Shown here in pieces: positions 44,721 to 55,801 of a DNA stretch of 64,000 bases (position 1 is the stretch's first letter; each line of letters opens with the position of its first letter). The position numbers and the translations under genes were made by a program. The DNA comes from Micromussa lordhowensis. Taxonomy: Eukaryota; Cnidaria; Anthozoa; Scleractinia; Lobophylliidae. The DNA lies in NCBI GenBank assembly GCA_964020085.1, contig OZ026598.1:17882201-17946200 (forward strand). Reading direction: 5' to 3'. The notes beneath the pieces were generated by a model. The model searched no databases and was not told the origin of the DNA. It saw only the letters and a list, made by a program, of their open reading frames with translations.

Positions 44721-45238
44721 TATGCATCGTAATTCTGGATTATGATTGACTGAAAGACAAAAAGAAAATTTTCGAAGACAATGATACCACGTAAAATGAT
44801 CACGAAAAGTTTGTGCAGAGGCTTCAAATGACAAAAACATGGCTTCAGGAAAGATCTTCCGGCACTTCCTCTGTTGGGAATTGTATTCAGCGAGTTGTAG
44901 GCTCAGACTCCAAATTTACGAACTATTTAATGAACTATAAACCACGTAATCCGGAACATACAATAAACGGCAAATCATAATGCCTAAAGATGGTGAAGAA
45001 ACTAGACTAGATTAGTAAGAACGGGGTAATTTAATTTTTGGGTGCGGATCCAAACGGTAAATTTTGGGTCATCGAAATATTTTTTATATCCTTGTCTACA
45101 GAGGGCCTAGTTATCAAAATTGCAAGGATTTGTACGAAACTTTATAGGTAAAGTTTACACCGTCAGAAAGTATAATAAAAAATCCAGTGAAGTTGACTTT
45201 CATTTTTACCAGATTGGACTGTGGTTTGTTCCTCTTAA

Positions 45239-45647
45239 GGCGGGGGTACACGTGAATTTAAGTGAAATTTTGGTAAGTTTAAAGAGAGGTTGAAAGGGAA
45301 AAAAAGGGTTATGGAACACCACCAGACAGTTGCCCGACCGCACAATGGTACCCCAGGTTGTTAGGCAACTGTTTGGAGTGTGTCTACCAATTTTTTAATT
45401 TCAAACTCTATTTTAAAACAACAACAAATCTTCAAAATTTCCTATTTCCATCAATTTTACTAATCCTTTGAGAAAAACTATTTCTCTCCAAATATACCTA
45501 AAAATCACCAAAAAATTTCCAAAACAACCCAAAACATAGATATGTGAGATGAGCAGAGAGATTCTTGATTGCTTGGAACGTAAACAAGATATTTGCATAA
45601 AAAACATAATACCCAGCCAAAATACGGCTTTCATGTGTACCCCCGCC
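45239..45647. repeat. TTAA-flanked MITE
   Basis: GGCGGGGGTACACGTGAA at the left pairs with TTCATGTGTACCCCCGCC at the right. TTAA is present just outside each end (45235-45238 and 45648-45651). It may be mobilised by a piggyBac- or Kolobok-type transposase; its ends differ from those of the 8.1-kb element. Confidence 0.75.
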
Positions 45648-46064
45648 TTAAAGTCCAAAGCTTCAAAAATAATCCCACCAAAATTAAAGTAAAGCAAATA
45701 AGTACTCTGGTTTTTGATGTAAATCCAAATTGACTGACTAAAGGCATAAAAGAAATTGGACTTAGCCTGTGATCCAATGGGGTATCTTAACTCAACACGT
45801 GACCTCAATGAGTTCTACACTTGAGCCCGCGATATGGCCATGTGATAGTGGATATAACCGCAGTATGGCCGCCATTTACTATTCGATCGTGCGCAACAGC
45901 AGGGATGACAAAAAGCGATTCGTCATCGCTAAAAAATTATGTTAAGTTATTTTTTGTCACTCGATCCCCGATCCTCGATCCTCGATCCTCGATCCTCGAT
46001 CCTCGATCCTCGATCCTCGATCCTCGATCCTCGATCCTGGTTTTCCAGGTAACCGGTCATGCGG

Positions 46065-48779
46065 AAAAAAGCTGCAAGACAGTACGAGGCAACGCCTTGT
46101 ACGTTGTAGCTTGAAAAGAAAAAGCCTTCGAAAGCTTTGTGCTGTAATATATTTAAACTGGGGTTAAACGTAAAATTTGGCTTGTGAACCAGCGAAAGTT
46201 AAAAGACAATATTCAAAATTAAATATATTTTGTTTTATGATTTTATTTTTTCCACTACTCATTTTTACCTTGTCCCGTAAATAGGGGTCCTCTCGCTAGT
46301 ATAGTGAGGCGCATACGACAATTTTGGCTCGGGGGATCAAAATTTGACGAACCGAAAACACGTAGTTGAAGTTTTGAATTGCATGGAACAAAAGATATTA
46401 ACATTAAACCAAATGTATAGCAATTAGTAACCATTTCATATTCCGTGTTTTCGTAAGGGGTGATGCCCATTTAGCCTGACTGCAGGCGTTTCCCGTGTGT
46501 TCACGTGTAGCTATCGGGATTAGCTCGTGATCGAGTACATTCGCTGCCATGTTGGCTAAGGAAAAGTGGGTGGGGACCCCCTTACTCCACTCAGTCAGCC
46601 TCATTCCCACTTCCTAGGAAGCCTTATCGTCTCTGCCCAAGCCTCTTCCGAGCTTGAAGCCACGATGTTACTCGCTTGAAAAAATGCATGCGCTCCCCGT
46701 CAGAATACGTCTTCATTGCAGGCTAATGCGCATTTCCCCCAAGGAAAGGTCCCTTGTGTAGAACACTGGGGCAAGTATACTTGGCACCTTTCCTAGACGA
46801 AACGACGATCAGGAAGTTGGATCAATAATAATTACATTTTTACACTAAAGATCAATTGAACCTCCTTTTGTATATGTATGTTGTAACAAGTGGCACATAT
46901 TGCTATTAAACAGAAATGTTGAAGAAGTGTTTTTGAGTTGACTGGCGGGTCTGGCCCATCATCGTAAGTGTGATGTGATCTTTTGTTTACAATTGGGATG
47001 AAGTGACGAACGCCAACTGGCAAACAGTTTATACTGTGCGTTTGAGAAAGGTTTCAATGTAACACCATATTAGAACACGAAGCCAACAGTAGCCATGTGT
47101 TCTTATCGCTGCTCGAGACATATCTGTGAAAACAATACGAAATGCAAACAGCGTTGTTCGTAATTAAAGAAGATAGTGGTATATGTATTGTAAAGATAAC
47201 AAGCGCTTTTAATTCTCTACACTTCAAGCTGACAAGTGGGCGTTTTGAATTGATCTCAGTAGTCTCGATTTACAGAGCATCTCCTATCTTCCAGTAAACG
47301 TAGAATTTTATTAAACGTGCGTTTCTGTTGGTCCCTAGTTAAGTCGAATATGAAGAATCAAGGGAGTACAGTTCCTTCCGAATTTTAATACTCAGTAGGG
47401 TTGATTGGAATCTATAAGATAGAACAGTGCGGTATCACGATTAAAAAGAGCGATGGTTTTATATTGTTTGTTTGTTTTGACATGCCTCACGAATTGTTTT
47501 GACTTGCCCGGGCTTAATAAACGCCCCACACGTATCACTGACACAAAGAAAAGTGGAAATTCCTTCGCTGTAGAATGCTACACAAAACCACTCATTTCAT
47601 GTATTTTTTCCTTTAGTGGTTATGCTAAGGGAAATTTTCGTGACGGAAACTGTTGTCAAGTGAAAACCAGAAGGACAATGCAATTATTTCTGACACTAGC
47701 AAGTGATTCTGGATTTATTACAGGCGCAAACAGAAGCAAGACTCAACCTTCTCGGATTGAATTGTCTGAATTGTAGGTAGGCGATTGTCCGGATTTTTCT
47801 TCAATCCTGTATTGTTCATTTGGTAACAAACTGATACGACGCTTTCACAAGATATTGTGAGTTGCAGCTTTCTTCCACAGTATTCTAGGCGTTATGTAAT
47901 GCCTTGCGTTTTGTGGGGTATGCCGGTTTTCTACTTTTCACTAATGCTCGTCTCGTGACGGGTCGCGAAATTCCGTTAGCTAACCGGCTTAGAGAACGAA
48001 GTGCACACAGCCTGAGATATCGCCGTCTTGCATGTACGTTTTGCTTGATTTTGACAGTCTGGTCAATTGCGGAGGGCCATAAAAAACAATTAGTTCTAAA
48101 CGTTTATATCATAAAATACGAACCATCACACAGCTCTAGCTTCTTCTCGTCGCATATCTTCGTCACAACACGCTAAATATATTGCCTTCAGAGTACCTTA
48201 AGTTCATGGCCCAGTTAAACTAGACTCACAGAAGATTGCAGAGCCAATTTTGGTTGAGGACAATTAAGGATTTTAAATGGAGCACTTTATGGCCATTCAA
48301 GTCATACTTCAAATTTTAATTTTGTTTACATTTTTGTGGAGACAGTTGCCGATTATTGCTTATCATCACAGGATGTAGTTTCACCCCAAGAATGTTGGAA
48401 TTTTCCTGTTCCTGTGTTTTCAACACTAATAGCTTTTGGGATTGTCTTTCATAAAATTAACGAATTGTTTTTAGTTCTGATCCAATTATGTAACAAATCA
48501 TGCCACTTTCCCCCGCTTACTTCACGAAAACAAGACCATGTTTAGAAAACATTTTAGGTTAAAAAAGGCTGTTTAAACTATGCAAACTAAACGCTTTCGA
48601 TTATTGAGATCATCATCAGAGTGTCAGTTCGGCAAAAAAATAAATAAAGTACGTAACACCAATATTCCCCTAGGGAACTGTGTGAGTTCACATTGATTGA
48701 ACTTTTTCCAGTGGAGAAATGGAAATAGAAATGGAAGCGTGCGATGTAAAAGACTTTTGTGATTTTTGGTCATTCAAAA
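46065..48779. other. No gene recognised
   Basis: Open frames here are short and lack splice support. A plausible minus-strand start (MAANVLDHELIP, near 46550) stands in sequence that resembles dispersed coral repeats, so I do not call it. Nothing else is identifiable. Confidence 0.4.
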
Positions 48780-49700
48780 GTTAGCTGTGGCTGAAATATC
48801 CCATGGGAACCTAAATGTGGTTTGGATGTTCTCTGATGTGTTTGGCTGGTTCTGATTGTTTGTTGGCATCGGGATGTTCCTTAACACCCAAGACAATTTA
48901 GGTTGCGTGCAGTTCCGCCAATAAACGTTTGACCACAATTGCATGTGCCCTTGCAAATGACGTATGACGACTGGGTGTTGCTATCCTTTAGTTTGGAGGT
49001 TGGTTCAATCTTGGGTGTTTGCCAAATGATGTGGAAATGGAATTTCCTCTAGTGTAGGTGTTCAGTCGTGTCATGAATTTTTACTCTCAACTTCGTTCTT
49101 GCGGCAACGGTGGACGGATTTCGACTTTCAAATCTTCAAACCAGTGAACTGAAATGAGCTTTTGGGTTTTGAAAGTCTTGAATGACATCATCTACAAATA
49201 TGGCAGGATATCCAGACTTGATGAAATATTGTTTGACAACTTTGTCTTCTTCCTTGTTCTACACGGTGTAAGCTTCCCAGGACAGTGCTACTTCTCCATC
49301 TATTCCCAATGTACTTGTAGTTTCTCTGGTTTTTGGCACCTACATGCACCATCCAGAAATGATCCGGGTCTTCCTCAACAGTAAACTTAATGTTGGAGTG
49401 GTAGATATTTTTGTTGTCAAGAAGGATAATGATCTAGAGCGTTGGTCTTTCTACGTATCTGTCGTAAAAAGGTAGCCTGTTGGGGTTGCGACGTTCTCCT
49501 CAAGTTTACACATAAAGATGTTGGCTAATGTAGGTAAAAGAGGGTTCCCCATTCTGCAGCTATCCAGTTGTTTACAGAGTTTTTTGTTGAAGCTGAAGTT
49601 GAAGTTTCTATGCTACAAGAACGAAACGGCCAAACACATCAAAGAACATACACATCTCATTTTCTCATACGACTGTCCACTCTTGGATGAAACGAAGATG
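48780..49700 (-). mobile_element. Decayed Penelope-like element with GIY-YIG endonuclease
   Basis: The minus strand, with several frame breaks and stops, reads in order: FNFSFNKKLCKQL, MGNPLLPTLANIFMCKLEEN (the RT segment near 49500-49580), NIKFTVEED, then YFIKSGYPAIFVDDVIQDF. It ends with a GIY-YIG part near 48830-48970 (VICKGTCNCGQTFIGGTA, SEPAKHIREHPNH). These segments and their order are those of Penelope-like retroelements. Frame losses show it is dead. Confidence 0.75.
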
Positions 49701-50322
49701 AAGTAGCATTTGGTATATTTATATATATTTTCAACTGCCATTCTAGTCTAAGACAAACCAAGCATTTAAAACTATAGTAAAGCAAAACAAAACAAAAACA
49801 ACAACAACAACAAACTCGGAGGATTAAGATGAATTTTTTTTATGATTATTATTTGTTAATTATAATTATTTTTTAATTTACAATACACTCCGTTCTTTGG
49901 CCGTGACGTCAAGTCAGAAACAGGTTTCTCAAAAGGTTTTCCAAAATGATGTGAACCGGCTTTGCGTTCTCTTGCTGTTATTCATCAGTTCTCTTAAGTC
50001 AAATAGAAGTGTCTGAGTAGATTCCTTTCAGTTAATTTCGGCAAAGGGAGGTCCAGAATTGCTTCTCCTTGTTCTTTGCAAACGACTTCCAGTGTTAGAA
50101 ACATCCGACTTCCGGTGAGTAGCGCGCGCTTCAGTGGTTTTTGCTTTTCCCGCCTTCTCGCTAAATTTTGCCTTCGTTCTTCGCACTCCTCTGCAGGTGA
50201 CGTTGTATTGTGTTACCTTCAGTACATGCGATCTAAATTATCTAATCTGGTGTGACCTGATTTGGTAAGAAGCTGGTAATTTGAGTTGCCCTATAGTTTC
50301 TGAGTTAAGAAACTGGTTCCTA

Positions 50323-50500
50323 AAGGCTGGTTCTCACTAGCGCACAAGAATTAGCATAAGCAACATACGCAGTCGCAGTAGAGTGCTGCTCAGTAGCGCG
50401 TTTTGTTCGGAAATTATCATAACTAAAGACGCTAATTATCAGCATCTTACTGCTTCTACGTATGTCGGCTTATGCTTATGCGCTAGTGTAAACCAGCCTT
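50323..50500. repeat. Complete CCAGCCTT-family MITE
   Basis: AAGGCTGGTTCTCACTAGCG pairs with CGCTAGTGTAAACCAGCCTT. The interior shares GACGCTAATTATCAGCATCT with the partial copy at 12363-12514. TAA at both edges fits a PIF/Harbinger-type 3-bp duplication. An ETS-like ACTTCCGG followed by a donor (GTGAGT) at 50108-50120 could mark a promoter nearby but leads to no gene I can follow. Confidence 0.65.
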
Positions 50501-50754
50501 AAGCATTTATGCTCTGTGTATCGTCTTAAAAATAGGGAATGGGAAAAAAATATGAAAGCTGTAAATCCAGATTAAAAATCGAAACAGGTGTGGTTTGTTT
50601 TTCTACAATTTCCAGCGCTTGCCACTGGCCATGTTTTTGTTTTTGTACTGATTGCTTTATATGTCATTTGCGTTCCTTGTGACCGGCTAAGAGGATTACT
50701 TACTACATGTTTTTACTTTAATTTTATTTTAGAAGGTAAAATCGGCGTTCGAGC

Positions 50755-51048
50755 CTAGTGGCCAATCAGGCTGGCGCTAGCTAGCCACGGTTTCAGTACT
50801 TGAGCATGAAGCGGCTTGGGGTATTTCAACTTCCCCCTGGCTGGGATGCTAGTTCATCGCAGGGTTACCCCTAGTATTAAATTCACCGATACCCATTTAT
50901 ACACTTGGGTGGAGAGAGGTCCCCATGTGAGTCAAGTACGGACGTATCTTGCGTGAGGACACAATACAGTGATCCAGCTAAGGCTCCAGCCCGGCTCCAA
51001 CCCGGATCGCTCGATCAGTGGTCAAGGGCGTTAGCCATCTCAACCCCA
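50755..51048 (-). repeat. SINE-like repeat, second copy
   Basis: It shares words with the copy at 9904-10105 in the opposite orientation (ACCCATTTATACACTTGGGT, ACACAATACAGTGATCCAG). The tRNA-like head is at the high-coordinate end. Confidence 0.45.
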
Positions 51049-53232
51049 TACCTCTATTATTTTACGAAAGTCGCGAGGGAAATCAACTACTCCTTTTTGT
51101 TTTTTTACAGGCTCGAGGTGATTAAGTCTCCGAAGCTTACGCTATTTTGACGGTAAAAGAAGCAAAAAACTGTGCGGTAAGTGAACGCTCATTTTGTAAC
51201 CTTAACTTGTCGTATTAACTTGCAAAGGATGTGTTTGCTCCCTGAGTAGCTACTCATTATAATCTGTTAAATAAATGTTCCTTGATGCTGTCTCATAATT
51301 ATTTTAGTTTTACGTTGGCCTTACGTAGTTATTGGGAGTAGTAGAAGTCCCTTTTCATTTTGACGTTGTCTGTGAAGGCGCGTTCCTACTCTACAATTCA
51401 GAAAGAAGACAATCTTTGACTAATAATGATTACGATTAATTGAACATGATGGCATTGGACTGGTGGGTCGTGTTTAATTCCTTTACTTAACAAATACGCC
51501 ATCAAGATAATAATATTACAACAACATGTTTTAGTATTTTCATTTAGATCACAGTTTCTACATAAGCACAATTCAATTTAATATAGGTTAGAATAGGACA
51601 GATATAGTGGACGTTATTATTTCCCTTTCTTTCTATGAAACGCAAAGAGTAGTTGGACACCACCCGATTTTGGATAGTCGCGATCTTCGCGATATAACGT
51701 TATGTCTTTCACGCATAACGCCACGTCCTTTACAGGGTTGGCTCCTGCTCTGAGCTTCAGAAGGAAGAGGATCATTTATTCTGTAATTGAGATCTACGCA
51801 AAGACTTCGCCCTGGATCATTAGGAACCTTTTTAGTTCTGCATATTCTTTACTTGCTTCTCGTCCCAGAGTTCCTTTAACTGTCATGGTATAAAATGTAT
51901 GATACCTTTGTGGAAGGAGTATATTCTCTCCCTGGGTGCTATAGTCAACGCGGGAAACGTTAAGTTAAATTAAGTTATGCCTGGCGACTCTTTTAGACGC
52001 TGCTCTGTCTCCAACAAGAGTGTTGTTCAGAAATGGGCGTCGCTCTTTTCTCTCCCTCCCTTGAGGTCATTTTCCTTACGATCCGCTCTATATTATGTGG
52101 ATAGAAGACAGCAACTGCAGCAGCAGTCATTAGTTGAGGGAGCCTTATACTTTTCAAAGGCATATAGTCACTAATCTCTACAACTGGCTATAACTATATT
52201 TTTCTTCGCACCTATAGGCGGATTCATGCAGACGTCATTGTTTACATTTTTGCTCATTTGCATACGGTTTTGCGTATAGAAGGAAACATGTTAGATAGGA
52301 ATTGACTTCAGGCAGCTAAAGAACTAGTGAAACTTAGTACATGGTGAAATGTTTAGCTCTTTGGGTTTAATATTCAAGGAGAAATTGTCTTTCAAAAACT
52401 GCAATATGTCTGGGTGGCAAAAGCGCTAATGAGCTCATACATTCTTTGTTAAATTGTGAGTTTTTTAAAAACCCGTGTTGCACAAAAAGTATTCAATACA
52501 TCAGGCCCATATTCACTGACAGAGTTAATCGTCCTATGACCTTTCAATATTCAGAACTGATTTATTTGTAGCTCCATCAGAAACTGAATTGCTTATGCTA
52601 ATGAGGCAAATATTGTAAACGAGGATTCCGCTATAGATGGCGGACACCACCCTGTAGTTGTGGACGTTGCATTGTGCCAACTTAATGTTGTGTCTTGCAC
52701 AGGGTTGGTTGTCTCCTGCTCTAAACTTTCAGAACCTTTTTAAATGATCATCGCGTTTGAGCGCAGCACACAAGCCCATTTTAACTGCGATATTTCAATT
52801 AGTCCCAGACGTTTGAAAGAAGCATCTCCAATGAATTTCCGTGTGATATTCGATGAGCAGTGTCTTTCCATCACCTCGACTGAACTGATTCTTGGAAGTC
52901 ATGCAGCTGAAGATGTTTTCGAAAAAAGCATTCTCCAAGGCAACTGTAGGAAAGCCCGTTTAAACCGGCACAAAACATTGTTGATTTTGATAGCTGACGC
53001 CTTGTAATAAGGAAGTCGAGTTTTTGAATATCTGACACTTGCAACTGAATTGTTTACGCGTTACAGGAAGCCCTCCTATAGCGGAGCTCCTGCGCGTCGA
53101 AGGCGCGCGAGTAGAGCCCCATACCTTGGAAAATTTGGTAACCCATCGATCTGAAAAATTTTGGTTGTCACGTGACTGTCCGTACATAGGCCAAGCCCAA
53201 TACTTTGAAAAATAAGAAACTAGCACAATTAC
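51049..53232. other. No gene recognised; diverged duplicated blocks
   Basis: Blocks beginning GGACACCACCC and ending near TCCTGCTCT appear at about 51655-51760 and 52635-52735, with related ones further right. Otherwise I see only short unsupported frames. Confidence 0.35.
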
Positions 53233-54345
53233 CATACTTCACTTCACTTCACTGCCCATCATGCCTGTGTGGCACATAGGGCGGCAACAAAATCCTTCCA
53301 GCCCTGCCTGTCTTTAGCCAGTTTTTCAATGGTGCTCCAGCTGTAATTGAGCTTCCTCAGTTCCTTCCCTACAGTCCTGCGCCAAGTTGTTTTTGGGCGC
53401 CCTCTGCTTCGTTTGCCTTCGGGTGTCCAGTGTACTGCGGTTCTGGCTATGTTGTTATTGGCCTTCCGCATCACATGTCCGATCCATCTCCATCTTCTCC
53501 AGGGCCCGGTTGTTCGAAAGCCGGTTAACGCTAACCCTAGGTTAAAAGTTAACCGAAGCATTCATTTTTCCTGTATAAAAATGTTTTTGACTGTTTATGT
53601 TTAGTGTAGTTTGCAATTCTTCAAACCTAAAACTAACGGAAGAACAATTTAAACAGAAAACCTCACCGAAAAGTTACAAAACTGAAATCAAAATTCTCGC
53701 TAATACCGGGTTAGCTTAAACGGGCTTTGAACAACCCGGCCCTGGTGATAAGTGTACGGATATCCTCCTGCTTGGTTTGCCTCAATAGCTGATCGTTTGA
53801 TATTTTCTGGGGCCAGAAGATTCTCAGAATCTTCCTGAGGCTAGTAGTGTGGAAGGATGCTAGTCTTTGGAGATCCTGTTCTAGCATTCGCCAGCATTCC
53901 GAGCCGTAAAGGAGAGTGGACAGTACGCAGCTCTGATAGATTCTAAGCTTCGTCTTTGTGCTGTAGCTTGCCGACCTCCATACTGATCTTAAGCTCATAA
54001 ATGCATTTCTTGCTTTGTTCAGTCTGCTTTGTATATCTGCACTAGTACCTCCATCTTGGCAAAGCACACTTCCGAGGTATGTGAACTTGTTGGTGTATGG
54101 AATGTCCTGTCCTCTTACCCTGATCTTTGTTGGGGAAGGGACATTAACACACATGGCTTCCGTCTTCTTCAAGCTAATTCTCAAGCCGACCTGGTTGCTG
54201 AACATGCTCAGCCGGTCTGTCTTCTCTTGGATGTGTTGTCGGGTGTGGGACAATAGGGCTAAATCATCTGCGAAATCGAGGTCTTCGAGCGTGGTAAAGG
54301 GGGTCCATCTATTTATGTTTGATATTGGACACCCATGTTATGGTT
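53233..54345 (-). mobile_element. RTE-type LINE fragment, internally deleted and interrupted
   Basis: The minus strand reads TTLEDLDFADDLALLSHTRQ (RT catalytic FADD), then LRISLKKTEAMCVNV, YTNKFTYLGSVLCQDG and LLYGSECWRM. After the inserted MITE it resumes RRWRWIGHVMRK and GRPKTTWRR, with the stop at 53259. The order is that of RTE-clade reverse transcriptases. Upstream, GCPIS joins NRWTPF directly, showing an internal deletion, and the rest of the 5' part is absent. A GTGAA tandem tail (ACTTCACTTCAC at 53236-53253) is the short-repeat 3' end usual for RTE. Confidence 0.85.
53502..53743. repeat. MITE inserted in the RTE frame
   Basis: GGGCCCGGTTGTTCGAAAGC at the left pairs with the right end GGGCTTTGAACAACCCGGCC. 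It splits the RTE coding region between ITR and RRWRW, which rejoin in frame when it is removed. A degraded copy lies at 7272-7460. Confidence 0.8.
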
Positions 54346-55515
54346 AGTAGACAGCTGTCAAAACAAGGTATCCGCTGACCATTATCACGTGACCATATGG
54401 CTGACTCAGGTTATGAGCTCATCGAGGTCGCGAGTTCTTTCGAAGTTGACCGCTGGCTGACCCATTGGATCACGGGCTCAAGTTAGGTTATTACGCTGGG
54501 AAGAGAAGGAGGGGGTACGTGCAAAGACAAATTTCAGTTCAAATTAACCCCTGGCGCGTTGTTCACTTTTCTTCCAGCATGTTCCTTGCACAATCGTATT
54601 TTGGAAAGTCGCTGATATTACGTTCGTAAGTTCTACAATCTTAGTTACGCTTATTGGGTATAGTTTGTTAAAATTTAACTGGAAAAAATAGTGAAACTAC
54701 ATGCTAAGCAATTACATGCTCACAATTGATCATTTCTTAATCTTCTGACCCAAGAAATACGAATTCTTTTTTTTTTCCTTTATGGTTAATTTTTGCAATC
54801 AGGAGCTCCACTTTTAGGCTTAGTGAGTCAGCTTTGAGACCAATGAAATAGGGAAGGTTGTCTTCTCATCTGTAATCAGATGTGGCAGCCGAACTTTGGC
54901 TGTTTATTCTTACCTTAGCTGTCTTTGAAAAGTGTAGCCGGACACTGGTACCCTGTAAAACGAATGGATACACGGCTGCTTTGACATTCGTTTGCACTGA
55001 ATAGTTCTGTTCATCGCACGGCTGGCTCTTGCTCTGAACTTAAGATTGAAGACCCCTCCCCTCAGTTACACATTCACAATGTAGATGACTTTTTTCATCC
55101 TACACAGTTCATCTGAGGGTTTTGACTAGGGGGAATGTTAATGCTGAACGTTTATGTTCTTACCTTATCAGCAGTTTATCAAGCAAGCAGGCGATTAGCA
55201 TAACTAGGGTATATTTTCCTGATAAACGTTCATAAAGAACAAGTATATGATCGCATCTTGAACTAAGTACGGAGAGATGTCGCAGGATGCTTGCTTAGAA
55301 TTCCAGCAAATACAGAAAATGTTTCATTTGTGGAACGAGCGTGGATCGAGCTCTAACGGAACATAGTAGCAGTTTCGGAAACACGTTTTGTGAGCACAAT
55401 ATCCAAGAATTTTAGGTTGGGATGCACGTACATTACTTACAAAAATTTTCAGTTGGCCACTTAAATTTACGCCTGCAAAGCACGTTTTAGACTGAAACAA
55501 CATTCTGAAAAACAT
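54346..55515. other. No gene recognised
   Basis: Only short frames are present. A third block related to those at 51.6 and 52.6 kb lies near 54935-55040 (GGACACTGGTACCCTG ... GGCTGGCTCTTGCTCTGAAC). Confidence 0.4.
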
Positions 55516-55801
55516 ACAATCCTGGCCAAAACGTTTGGGACACTTTCTCATTTTTCTATAAAACAAAAAGCATTTCAATCTAACCCCTCCCCCCCCCCCC
55601 TGAACAATGTTGGTTGTCGTGAGTCACAGATCTATCACAAATATTCTTCAGTCAAAGGACTTCAACATTGTTCGGGGGGGGGAGCGGGGAAAAAATCTTT
55701 TTAAGGCTATTTGTATGACTGTAAACTGTTGGTTTCCCGCAGTTTCCACGTAAAAAAGCGAGAACAAGGGGAAGTGTCCCAAACCCTTTTGGCCAGGATT
55801 G
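55516..55801. repeat. Tc1-like MITE with a nested C/G-run hairpin
   Basis: CAATCCTGGCCAAAACGTTT with GGGACACTT at the left pairs with AAGTGTCCCAAACCCTTTTG and GCCAGGATTG at the right. Ends of this kind are usual for Tc1-like elements. The centre (55579-55690) is a second hairpin: CCCC-run GAACAATGTTG against CAACATTGTTC GGGG-run. Confidence 0.7.

Larger units (their letters stand above)
43658..46054. mobile_element. 2.4-kb Mutator-like foldback element
   Basis: The left end GGTTACCTGGAAGACCAGGA pairs with the right end, which is TCCTGG.TTTCCAGGTAACC read outward. Next come GGATCGA tandem units (short at left, about nine at right), then a shared block (ATAACTTAACAT.AATTTTTAGCGA). GGTCATGCG flanks both sides (43649-43657 and 46055-46063), a 9-bp duplication fitting a Mutator-like mobiliser. 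The interior carries three smaller repeats and no transposase that I can see. Confidence 0.75.

Noticed and set aside
46404..46610. Minus-strand start MAANVLDHELIP
   Set aside because: The surrounding sequence (CGCCTGCAGTCAGGCTA) looks like a dispersed repeat, and no acceptor/donor pair supports an exon.
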